Assembly (NCBI GenBank): GCA_964017065.1
Contig: OZ024789.1
Location: 3,034,657 to 3,098,656, forward strand
Source of the DNA: Haliclona indistincta
Taxonomy: Eukaryota > Porifera > Demospongiae > Haplosclerida > Chalinidae
Length of the DNA: 64,000 nucleotides
Reading direction: 5' to 3'
Shown here: positions 43,590 through 53,945 of the stretch, in pieces
Position numbering within the stretch: the stretch's first letter is position 1
How the letters are laid out: the number at the start of each line of letters is the position of its first letter
Made by a program: the position numbers and the translations under genes
The notes under the pieces: model-generated
What the model was told of the DNA's origin: nothing
What the model saw: the letters and a program-made list of their open reading frames with translations, nothing else
Databases searched by the model: none

Positions 43590-46500
43590 CTGGCAAAGAT
43601 ATCCCAATGCTGTGGAGACAGGTAGAGAATAAGCTGTTAGTACAGGAGCACTAGTAGGTCCTATTGATCCACCGATAACCTGTCCCTGTGCGTTATAAGC
43701 AGCTACTGCAAACACATACTCTTGGTCTGGTGCGAGGCCGTTGATTTCAAAAACACATCCACCATCGTGGGATACTTCGACTGGTATTCCAGTACCTTCA
43801 AACTCTTTGTCGTTCAGTCGTACCTGAACATTGCTACCACTGGCTGAGCGGCCGTATATTGAGTAGTAAGCAACAGGTTGAGAGTCTTGAGGAGGCGTGA
43901 AGCGAGGTGCAGAGAAGAGGAGTGTGGTGGGAGATTGGTGGATAAGAATAGGAGGAAGGAGAGAAGATGAAGACGTTACTGAATTGGATTGTTTCTGATT
44001 CTGAGAAATCAACTTGAGGTGATGAAACGCTTCCTAAAAATAGGATAGAAAGAGAATAGTGAAGGTGCAAGCTAGCTGTAAAAATACCGTAAACGTAGAA
44101 ATTTTACCATATAAAACTTTTGCGTTTTTGTCAAGATGTGAAATTGTCGGTAAAAATTTTGTTGCAGCAGTATAATAGCACTCTCAGGTATTATGCATAA
44201 GCCTTAGTGGAGGGTATGAGTTTAAAAATATACCATGTTCTGGCAGGAGGACCATGGTGAGCACCATGCTTAGGTCTATTTAATAATACTGGGTGAGGGC
44301 CCTAGCCATCAAGGTAGTAGAATGCATTGCTAAGGAAAATCCGGGGAGTGCCCCATTCTGTTCACTGCTAAACTACATGTATCCTCCTTCCTCTTAGAGG
44401 TGTCAGAGGTAAAATTTGTAATTGGGTACCTTCTGACGTTAACAGTCAATGCGCATGTCACAACAGTGTAATATGCTCCGTACCTGAAGGAGTGACTGTT
44501 TGTAGGTTGAGTTGTCACTAGCAGAGGGAGAGGTAGAGGCAATCACCATGAGAAGAAGAGACTTGAGGTAGCTATTGTGACTGCACTGTTGCTGCAGCTC
44601 AGCTTCGGAACACACAGAAACATCACTAGCTGTCAACTGAGATATAGTCTATGCATAGCAAGAGAAAGAGTGTGAATGAATGAGTGGGTGGGTACATGGG
44701 CAAGTGATGAGTGGGTGTAGGTGAGAAGAAGGACATGTGTGTGAACAAACCTTTTCCCACTGTTGCTTTATTAGGTTTCTTCTCTGCACTTTAGTCTCAA
44801 GAGAAGACAATTTACCAGTGTCATCTTTGGGGCCTGCAACAATTGCACAAAACATGAAGTGCACGCTGAGTGCATTTTTTTATAGTAGCTTACATGAAGG
44901 AGGAATAGTAGATGCTAGTTTGACATTGACTCTGGTCAGAGCAAACAGTAGCTCAGTATGAAGAATAGCTAGCATACTCTCTCCTTTTTCTCTCTGGTCT
45001 TCAAGTTGTCTTGCTCTCCATTTCTCTCTAGACAGACAAATGTCATTGATAGATTCTTGAAGCAAGGACTGGCTCTCAAGCAGTTTCGCTCTATCGTACA
45101 ACAGAAATCTTGACTGTGACGGTAAAATATCTTTAAAAAGGAAAAAATCAGGGTGATTTAAATACTCAATGATTACTTTCTATTGTTACCACAGCAACAC
45201 TCAAACTGTCACTATTGTCTATTGCTACTTACCATCCCTCTTCCTCAGTTGTTCACTCCTAGCTTCAAGGAGAAGGCCGTACTTTAGAGTTACTGTACAA
45301 TGCAGCACAGCATCAGCGATAGGAAGATTAGCAGCACGAAACACAGCTACAAGACGCTCTAGAAACACTAGATACTAAAGGAAAATTTTGAAAATTATCA
45401 CAATAGGGTATGCAATACAATAGAGTGTTCAGGTATGCACTAAAGTATAAACTGATAAATCACTGCAAACGAAAAATGGAAATTAATACAACATTTTAGC
45501 TTTTCTAGCCCAAAAATTATTGGATAGAAGCTAAGATAGTAGGGAGCAAACTTAGGACAACATCATGAAATGTGATAGATGCATTCAAAGTACAGTAGTA
45601 CACAATACAAGCTTACTTCAGGGTTGTCAAGCATTTGTTTGCTGGTAGACTGGTCGTGAGAGACAACACCAGTGAACACATCACTAGACACATCCCACAC
45701 GAAAAGAGAGGCATCAAGCAACAGGTCCTTGTCAATGGCCGAGGAAGGACAGCTAGTGATCCAGTGATAGAGGAGATTCAGGAGTGACACTGCCTTCTTC
45801 CACACTAACAGAGAATTTAAACATTACAACCAGTTCAAAAACGCCCTACGCTTTACTGTGTAGCTACATGTGAACACAATTTTGATGATCCATTTAGTCA
45901 AGACTCGAGTAAACCATCAAATTTATACAATCATCAAATTTACAACAGTGCTTCTACCACACATACTGTATAGCAGGTAATTCTCTAGGGCAATATTTGC
46001 GAATGGAGTGCTCATACAAATTGACAACATACATTTGACAGTCCAAAAACAAATTGAACCCCTCAAAATTGCCCACTATGCAGTACATGCACATATACCT
46101 TCTCTGTCTTCAGCTAGCACATTAGTCTTCTTGATAGCTTGCTGCAGAGAGTCAGCTGTCTCTATTATTCTCAGACTAACAACACCAGCAGCTTGTCCAT
46201 ACTGGTCTCCATTACTACTAGCAGCAGTGGCTACCTCAATGATCTTGGGAGCAAGCATCATGAACACCTCAGTGTTGTCCAATGTGTAGGCAGTCCTAGT
46301 GAATTCTATCATGGTCTCCAGAGGAATGATATCATTGCCTGTGTGCGGTTGAAAGTGTACTGAAAAGGTTTACAAACTACCAGAACCACAATGTCTGTTG
46401 CGTGTCAGTGCATGCTGCTAGCTGAAAGATAAAATTTAACACAATAGATGTACATGTAATGCAAGTGCTAAATTTTAGGTACAGATCAAAGAAATTATTC

Positions 46501-49500
46501 ATTTATGTACAAACCAAGCAGTAGATGATTTTGCAGTACTACCACACAGTAGAACATTGTAAAAAGCATACCGTGATTTTAGATGGCACAATAATGGTAT
46601 TGTTTTTCAGCTTTAGACAACATCACAAAAATTAATGTCAGAGATGCCTTCACATGTATAGTGATTCTGTATCGTAAATTGGTGGAGAACAAAATCACAC
46701 AGTAACCGCCTCAAAAACTGTTGTAACTAAGCCATTTTAGCACCGATTCTAACAAAATTTAGATTTGTGTGCTGCTAAAGGTTAGTAGAAGCCACCTAGA
46801 ACAACTAGTAATTGATTCAGACAGTTTAAACTCTTTAGTGCACATGCATCGCTACTTGAAGAGATTTGTTTCAAGTGCTTTTCCATTAACCGTGCTTCTT
46901 AATACTTGCAATATCTCCTCTAGCGTTGATGCTATTGCGATAGTAGCTGCTTCCAACAAACATAGTTTCGCGCGCTCGCGCGGTAAAATTATTACGTCAT
47001 TTTGCGAAAACTAGCGCGCGCGCGCGCGCGCTTCGAAATCGGATACGCCCATGTACCATCATTCATAGTCAATACATGAAAATTAATGTCTGACAACAAG
47101 ATAGCAGAGACGCCAGATATCAGCCTTCTCTTTCGAGAGCTCAAGGATGTACAATGGGACATCCTTGGAACGTTTCTGGGGCTCAGTCAGAGCGACATAA
47201 GAGAGATTGAAAGCGATCACCAGAACACAGCGCGCAGGAAAATCGTAATGCTCGAGAAGTGGCTGAAAAAAGAAGAACGCCCATCCTGGGATCAGATAGT
47301 TGCAGCACTAGAGGACATGTCCGAAAAGAGTCTGGCGAGTGAACTAAAGAAGTATCTGCAACAACCCGAGAACGCGTCAACAACGCTAGCAAAACCGACT
47401 CCCCTGGTGCCTGAGACAGTGGTGATCAAGGTCGACAGGAGAGACTCGGTTGCTACAGAGCTCGAGAGTCTCAAGGAAAACCATCTTCGGTTAGTGCAAA
47501 GTGCTGAGTCAGCACTAGAAGCTGTGAGCCCTTCGCGGCGAAAACTCAAGAGATTCTCCCAGTCATACTTAACCAATCGAGTGGTGAGCACTGTTGAAGA
47601 GCTGTTCGACTGTTTGGACGACTTTTGCTTTCTCGACTACGCGTTGCTTCAATATATTATCAATCATTTTTTGAATGAAGCACAATCAGTTGTTACTAGT
47701 CTTGGTAACTACATCCAGCAGCTTAACAATTTCAAGAGGTCTACTACATTGAAGGAATTTATGGACAATATCCAAAACGCTCACAAATCAAAACATGGAA
47801 CTGGTATGCGCACAGTTACCATTCGACTCATTGGTGGGTGGCTGGAAAAGACAATGAAAGATTTGGACAGGCTACTGAAAGAGATATTTGAAGATAAGAG
47901 TTCAATACTGGCTCATCTCAATATAATTAGAGGATCAGTCATCGTGACATACCTTGTTCCACGATCTGAAGTTCAGTTTCTTGTCAATCTTGCACAAGCT
48001 AAGCCAGTATTCATGAGCCGGGTTGGTGTATGCAGTCTACGAATTGATAATTTTAAATTCCATGACCCAGATCAAGCAGAGAATTTCTTGTTCAAACATT
48101 CTCTTTTTGAAGCAATTAGAATCGATGACATCAACCTTGTCACATTTTTACTCGATATCAACACAAATCCTGATGCAGCTATTAGTGAAGAAAGATATTC
48201 TGCTTTGATATATGGAATCATTTTGAATCGCAAAGAAACAGTACGCCTTTTGCTCAAAGCAAATGCCAATCCTAACTATCAAGCAGAAGATGGTTTGACA
48301 CCACTCTACTATGCAGCCCAGGAAGGACATTCTATTTTAGTCGAACTTCTTTTGCAAGCCAATGTCAATATTAACTTCCAAATGAATAATGGTGGCACAC
48401 CTCTGTCCATTGCAACACAGAAAGGACACGCTGATACAGTTGCCATTCTTCTTCAAGCTAATGCCAATCCCAATACACAGCGAAATGATGGCTCCACATG
48501 CCTACACACGGCAGCTTATCAAGGACACGCTGATATAGTAGCCATTCTTCTCCGAGCTAATGCCAATCCCAATATACAGCGAAATGATGGCTCCACATGC
48601 CTGCACATGGCAGCTGATCAAGGACACACTGATATAGTAGCCATTCTTCTTCAAGCTAATGCCAGTCCCAACATCCAGCAAAATGATGGCTTCACGCCTC
48701 TATACATGGCAGCTTGTGAAGGACTCGCTAATATAGTCGATATGCTTCTCGAAGCCAAAGCCAATCCCTACTCTCCAGCAAATAATGGTAAAACACCTCT
48801 GTACATGGCAGCCCAAGAGGGACACTCTGATATAGTTGACATTTTTATCCAAGCAAATGTCGATCCTGATCGCCATGGCAACGTCACACCATTGTGTATA
48901 GCAGCTCAACTTGGGTATGTTGATATAGTTGATATTCTTCTCAAGGGCAAGGCTGATCCCAACGTTCTGTCAGTAAGTGATGCCACACCTTTATTCATGG
49001 CATCTCAACAAGGATACTCTCATATTGTTCATATGCTTCTTAGAGCCTATGCTAACCCAAATATTCAGACATCAGACCAGCTTGTTACACCACTGCATCA
49101 AGCAGCCCAGAATGGCCATGTTGATATAGTTAGCATTCTTTTGCGAGCCAATGCAAATCCTAACCGTCAAAAACTTGATGGCACCACACCATTGTACATC
49201 GCAGCCCAGAAAGGTCACTTCGATATACTTGACCTTCTTCTACAAGCCAATGCTGATCCCAGTCTTAAATGTGTTGATGGCTCTACACCTCTGTTCATTG
49301 CAGCACAGAATGGTCACGCTGATATTGTCAGTATTCTTCTCCGAGCAAAATCTAATCCAAATATACGAATTGAAATTACTGACAGTACACCACTGTACAT
49401 TGCAACTCAAAATGAGCATTGTGACATTGTAAGAATTTTGCTTCAAGCTAATGCCAACCCCAACATTCAGGGAGATGGCGGCACAACACCTCTATATATA

Positions 49501-52500
49501 GCAAGCCAGAAAGGATTTTCTGATATAGTTCAACTTCTTCTCGAAGCCAAGGCTGATCCTAATTTTCATTTAGAAAATGGCAGTACACCTGTTATGTGTG
49601 CCAGTCTCAACAGCTTTTCTCAGATTCTTCAGTTACTGTTGAAAAATGGAGCTGATCCTAATAAAAAAGCCAAGTTACAATCTTCATGTACCGGTACAAC
49701 TGCTCTTATGTGCGCATCTTACTCAGGATGCTTAGAATGTACTAAGCTACTCTTGAACTTCGGTGCTGACCCCAGTACAGTAGACTCGCAAGGAAAAACT
49801 GCTCTTGACATGGCAGTTTCTTCAGGTCATGTTGGCATTGCTGACTTGATTAGAGCAGTACAACACAGCCAGTCCACGACCACTTCACCCGTTTCTCCAG
49901 CTACTACCGGCATTTCTCCCAGTATTGACAACAAGACCATGGAAAGCATACTCGTAGCCAAAGTAGAGTCTATTATTTCGACCGAATATGAGAAGAAAGT
50001 CGATAAAACTCTCCTGCCAAAAGAACCCATAATCTTTAGCTAAGAAGCTGGCTACGAATAATAATTATGTATAAATTAAGTGAAACATTTGTATTATTGT
50101 ACATGTACATAATATGTACAGTGAGAAAATTCTTTTGTGAAGAAATTACCTACACGAGAAAATGTCACATTTCTGTGAATGATGCTGCAATGTACTAAAC
50201 ACAAGACTCCCCTGCTTGACTTTGTACATGTACGTGTCTTTGGAAAGCTTGCAAAACCAACTATTAGGTGGTAGTACAGCCATGTTTTCGATGACACGCA
50301 CACTTATTGGTTGATATTTCCAGTGTAAAAATGGCAACTACTACTGTTTATTACATCAGAGTGTCTGTTGTCAGTGGCGTATTTACAGTGGGGCCCAGGT
50401 GGGCACAACCGATACCAAATTTTTCCAGTATCCCACCAGTTACAGCCAGTGCCCTTAACACTGATATTAATTTTGCAATTTCTAGTTTCATCGCTTACAT
50501 TAGTGAGTGATGAGAAATTTTTGTAAAAGACAGAAAGGACAGACAGCACAATTACTGTAAGTCTCTGGCTCATAAAAATGCGCTAAAGGTGTTGATGCCT
50601 CGCTAGCTACACAGCATGCGCACGATAAATAGGCTAAAATAGCTAGCTGCTTGATTATCAGATGATTACAGATGTGCTACCCTTGGGTACCGAATCGTCC
50701 TACAAGCTACTAAAAAGGACTATAATATTATGGCAGACTGTTTTAAATACCCAGCAAGTCTAGCATTGACATTCAAGGTAACAAAGCTTTGAAACCAAAA
50801 GTCTATCAATTCAATTCCGAGCAAATATTGAGTTTAACATGGACTACAAGTATAATCATAATGCTTAGTTTTAGCCTACGTGGAGTTCTGCCTGCGGATG
50901 AAATGACACACACATACAAACTAACTACTGTATGCCTGGTGGCTCAGCCCACCGAGACAATAAGTCCTTGATTCTATACATGTACACAGGACAATACCTT
51001 GCATTGCTAGTTGCATGAGTGGAGTAGAGCAGTCCAGTCCCTCTGACTGATCGAGTGCATTCAGCACTAGATCACTACCAGCACACAGCAGCTCCTCGAA
51101 CACATCAGTAACGGTGTCCTCATCCAGGTCACTCACTGGACGAGGAGGGCAGCGAGTGAGAGCATGACCCTTGTGATCTGACAGTGTCTCCAGCACTGCT
51201 AGAAACTGAGCAGAAACACCAGTAAACATCTCCTCCAGTAGTTTCTCTGTTGGAGAACGGGGCCAAGGTGTCTGTGATGATAGAAAAGTGTAAAAAAATA
51301 GTGTAAAACTAAAGACAAAACAAAGTTAGGTATGGTAAAACAATCATATATGCATAAATACAATTCCAATAGATGAAAATATATTATGTACATATAGTAC
51401 CTATATTCTACAGTACATGTACAGTATTTACCTGAAGATGGTCCTTCACTGTTGGACGAACTTTTGGTCGAAGTATTGACTTGGTCTTTTTGCGAGATTC
51501 CAGTACAGAACGTTTGAACACCATCACTCCAAGCTATGTACAGTAATATACCGAACCTTCATATGCGACATTGTGTGTTATATGCTCACTTTAATAGTTG
51601 CTTCACTGAAGCGCAATGAAGAGAAAGAGGATATAGAGGAGGAAGATTGGTGCTCGATCTGGGCTAATTGGTGAACCTTGTCAAGACAACGTCGTGCAAA
51701 CAACTAGAAAACAGCAATGAGAAATAAAGCAATAATGAAGCCATTTCAGTAGAACCTTGTCTTTAGTCATAGTACATGTACATGCAAACAGCTATAAGAT
51801 AAATCAGGAGCTTATTCCAAAGAGCGCACAACTTTGAATAGTGTACGAGTAGTTTCTGCTGTTTCACAGTTGTACACTCCTTGGAATAATAAGCCCCTGG
51901 TTAAAGTGAACTTTCATTGAGAGTAAGGTCTCATGTGTGTAGCTTCTACCTGATGCTATTCACTGGCTCTTTGTATCGCTCTTACTCACTCACCTCTGCT
52001 TGTAATGGCTGTCTGATGGTGTAGTAACACTGACACACAGCAGTATATAGACACACACGCAGTGGAAGATACTTGACAGCCATTAGAGGAACACAAGACT
52101 CAATACATGTACTGCACCACAACAATGATTCCAACACCTTGAGAAGAGAATGATAGGTAGAGATAGAAAAAAAGAGATCCATCACACATGTATGCACGAT
52201 AAAAGAGCTTCCTAGAAACTAAATAAGTGCTATTGTGGTAGATACGATGCATATGTCATAGGATAGAAAATTTGGATTTGCTTATGCATTCCATGACCAT
52301 GTAAAATGTAAGGCTGGTTTGACACTACAGGGTTTAATTTGCGTGGTTTTGCAACAAGTCTGTGGAACTGTAAGTAAACGCTGATCAATCAAATTAGCGG
52401 ATTACTCAAACATATGTGGAACAGTGTGATTTGAATTTGATTGGTCAGTTTACTTCCGGTTGCACAGACTTATTGTCAGAACCCACTGCTTCGATCTTTC

Positions 52501-53680
52501 AAAAGCCCTTGTTCACATGTTACTTCATACTCACCTTTCCAGCCATTCCTATGGACATCAGCTTCTGTGATATGGAGTAAGTGACAGTGGCAGTGTTATA
52601 GAGTAGCCAGTAGAGTGTCTCATTAGTGAGAGAGGCCTGAGCACACAGCTGTAGACTATGCAGCACTGACAGCGCCAGAGAACAGCTGGATGGTAGCTAA
52701 AAAGGTGAAAAAAATTAATCAAGGAAGCAGTAGTGTAAAGTAAAAAATTAGAAACAGTAGTTAAAAAACTGCATTAAAATTATCCGCTATACGCTAGTTC
52801 ATGTGTTCACACTACTTCTCTCACTCCCTCCCTCCCCCTTTCTCTCTCTCTCTCTTCTACAGAGAGCAGTCAAAAAACTATCATCCCTTGTATAGAGATG
52901 CACACTAACCAAAATGGTGCCATCTTCCAGTTCCTTTATCGTAAATGCACACACACCACTCCCGATTACTGAACGAATCTGTAAATGAACAAAAGGCGAG
53001 CAGTATTGAAAATGTGCAAACAGTATGCATTGTTGCTTACAGTGAGTGAGATGTCAGTTAATGAGTCATGTTGGCTGAAATAAGTTGACAATGACTGCAC
53101 AGGGTCATCAGTTGTGATACCGACAGCTTTGAGGTAGCGAGTGTAGCCATGAATGCCAGCAAGAGAGTATGCCTACAAGATAATAGAAGCATAACTAAAT
53201 ACAACATGATAGTGAGAAGAGAAATTGTCAATGGCATGATTAGATCTATATTACAGAGACAAGACTAGTGCTAAAAAGATCACTATAGTTGAGTGGAGTG
53301 GAACAAGACAGGAGACCACTGGTTTGTAAATTGGGTGTGGTATGTAGCAGTTGCTTAGTGATATGCTGTTATGGAGCTAGCTAGGTGCATGGGTCCTTGA
53401 GCACTCACTTTTGCTTGCAACAGTCGGTCACCTATTGCTACCAGCTGTCCGTGAAAGTATCCAGCAGATAGCTTCTTCTCGTGTTTGTTCAGCAGTGAGA
53501 ACAGTCTACTAGACCTGCACGAGATCAATACCTGACCAGGAGGCGTGAGGAAATTTGAAATTCTTACAGGCGTTGCAGCTGTTTGATGTCTGCTTTCTTT
53601 CCCTTTTCTGACAGCGGCTGCAGAAGAAACTGGACCTCTCTTTCAAACCCCACGGCAGCTGTAGCCTCCAGCGTCTCCAT
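43590..53680 (-). CDS. CFAP54: Cilia- and flagella-associated protein 54, N-terminal 16 exons
   Basis: CFAP54 is an axonemal central-apparatus protein. Exons on the minus strand: 53568-53680 (ATG at 53680), 53409-53514, 53041-53172, 52910-52978, 52535-52696, 51994-52137, 51590-51703, 51432-51533, 50998-51271, 46099-46338, 45617-45804, 45233-45374, 44894-45130, 44751-44833, 44484-44648, 43590-44033. All junctions are GT-AG and all phases agree, giving 905 codons. Recognisable family stretches are LRVCLYTAVCQCYY, LGVMVFKRSVLESRKK and a fibronectin-III-like unit in the last exon (GLAPDQEYVFAVAAYNAQG). The last exon ends at a donor (CAG|GTCAGT). Reading through adds 15 codons and a stop. The animal protein is around 3,000 residues, so about two thirds is missing from the window. 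Confidence 0.8.
46992..47031 (+). promoter_or_regulatory. CRE-like site and (CG)n tract before the Death-ANK gene
   Basis: TTACGTCA (46992-46999) matches an ATF/CREB half-palindrome, and an 18-bp alternating GC run sits at about 47014-47031, some 55-70 bp before the start codon. A second CG-rich word, CGCGCGCTCGCGCGG, precedes it. These are strong departures from the AT-rich surroundings. Promoter role is inferred. Confidence 0.4.
47086..50043 (+). CDS. Death-domain/ankyrin-repeat protein, intronless, nested in CFAP54
   Basis: 985 aa, one exon. Residues about 8-95 form a death-fold domain (LFRELKDVQWDILGTFLGLS, then MLEKWLKKEERPSWDQIVAAL). Residues about 110-325 are a mostly helical region I cannot assign, with a hydrophobic stretch GSVIVTYLVP. 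Residues about 335-940 contain 17-18 ankyrin repeats of 33 residues, most with TPLYIAAQ.GH.DIV.ILLQANANPN. Repeats near residues 466-530 are nearly identical in DNA (48480-48660), showing recent unit duplication. The C-terminus is Ser/Thr-rich and non-repetitive. There is no signal peptide or TM segment, so it is a cytosolic adaptor-like protein. The partner is unknown. A death-fold plus ANK arrangement suggests signalling or immune sensing. Confidence 0.85.
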   Translation: MSDNKIAETPDISLLFRELKDVQWDILGTFLGLSQSDIREIESDHQNTARRKIVMLEKWLKKEERPSWDQIVAALEDMSEKSLASELKKYLQQPENASTTLAKPTPLVPETVVIKVDRRDSVATELESLKENHLRLVQSAESALEAVSPSRRKLKRFSQSYLTNRVVSTVEELFDCLDDFCFLDYALLQYIINHFLNEAQSVVTSLGNYIQQLNNFKRSTTLKEFMDNIQNAHKSKHGTGMRTVTIRLIGGWLEKTMKDLDRLLKEIFEDKSSILAHLNIIRGSVIVTYLVPRSEVQFLVNLAQAKPVFMSRVGVCSLRIDNFKFHDPDQAENFLFKHSLFEAIRIDDINLVTFLLDINTNPDAAISEERYSALIYGIILNRKETVRLLLKANANPNYQAEDGLTPLYYAAQEGHSILVELLLQANVNINFQMNNGGTPLSIATQKGHADTVAILLQANANPNTQRNDGSTCLHTAAYQGHADIVAILLRANANPNIQRNDGSTCLHMAADQGHTDIVAILLQANASPNIQQNDGFTPLYMAACEGLANIVDMLLEAKANPYSPANNGKTPLYMAAQEGHSDIVDIFIQANVDPDRHGNVTPLCIAAQLGYVDIVDILLKGKADPNVLSVSDATPLFMASQQGYSHIVHMLLRAYANPNIQTSDQLVTPLHQAAQNGHVDIVSILLRANANPNRQKLDGTTPLYIAAQKGHFDILDLLLQANADPSLKCVDGSTPLFIAAQNGHADIVSILLRAKSNPNIRIEITDSTPLYIATQNEHCDIVRILLQANANPNIQGDGGTTPLYIASQKGFSDIVQLLLEAKADPNFHLENGSTPVMCASLNSFSQILQLLLKNGADPNKKAKLQSSCTGTTALMCASYSGCLECTKLLLNFGADPSTVDSQGKTALDMAVSSGHVGIADLIRAVQHSQSTTTSPVSPATTGISPSIDNKTMESILVAKVESIISTEYEKKVDKTLLPKEPIIFS

Positions 53681-53945
53681 GCTTGCTTCAAGGGACGCAA
53701 CAGCCTTTTCCTTCCAACCGCTCTGCCTTGTTTCTCCGTACAACCCCGTTAATTATCCGTAAACTACTACACCCCCTCCGGCTATCTCAGCATACCCTCC
53801 GGTTATCCTAGCAACGTTTGTCAAGAATTGACAGTACATACAGCAGTACATACATGTATACATATCATAATCATTGCAATAGCGCTAAACTAGGGGCTAT
53901 GATATTGAGTTTTTCTGCTATCAGTCAGAAGTAGCAAGTGTCCTT

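Larger units (their letters stand above)
46339..50997 (-). other. Large CFAP54 intron hosting the Death-ANK gene
   Basis: The exon ending ...LAMQ (phase 1) and the next exon, starting NDIIPLE, join in frame across this 4.66-kb interval, so no exon is missing. The other introns in the gene are below about 700 bp. Apart from the 47086-50043 gene and its promoter, the flanks 46339-46990 and 50044-50997 hold nothing I recognise. Confidence 0.7.

Noticed and set aside
43834..44070. Separate fibronectin-III gene at 43.5-44.0 kb
   Set aside because: The exon has a clear acceptor and continues in phase from the upstream CFAP54 exons.
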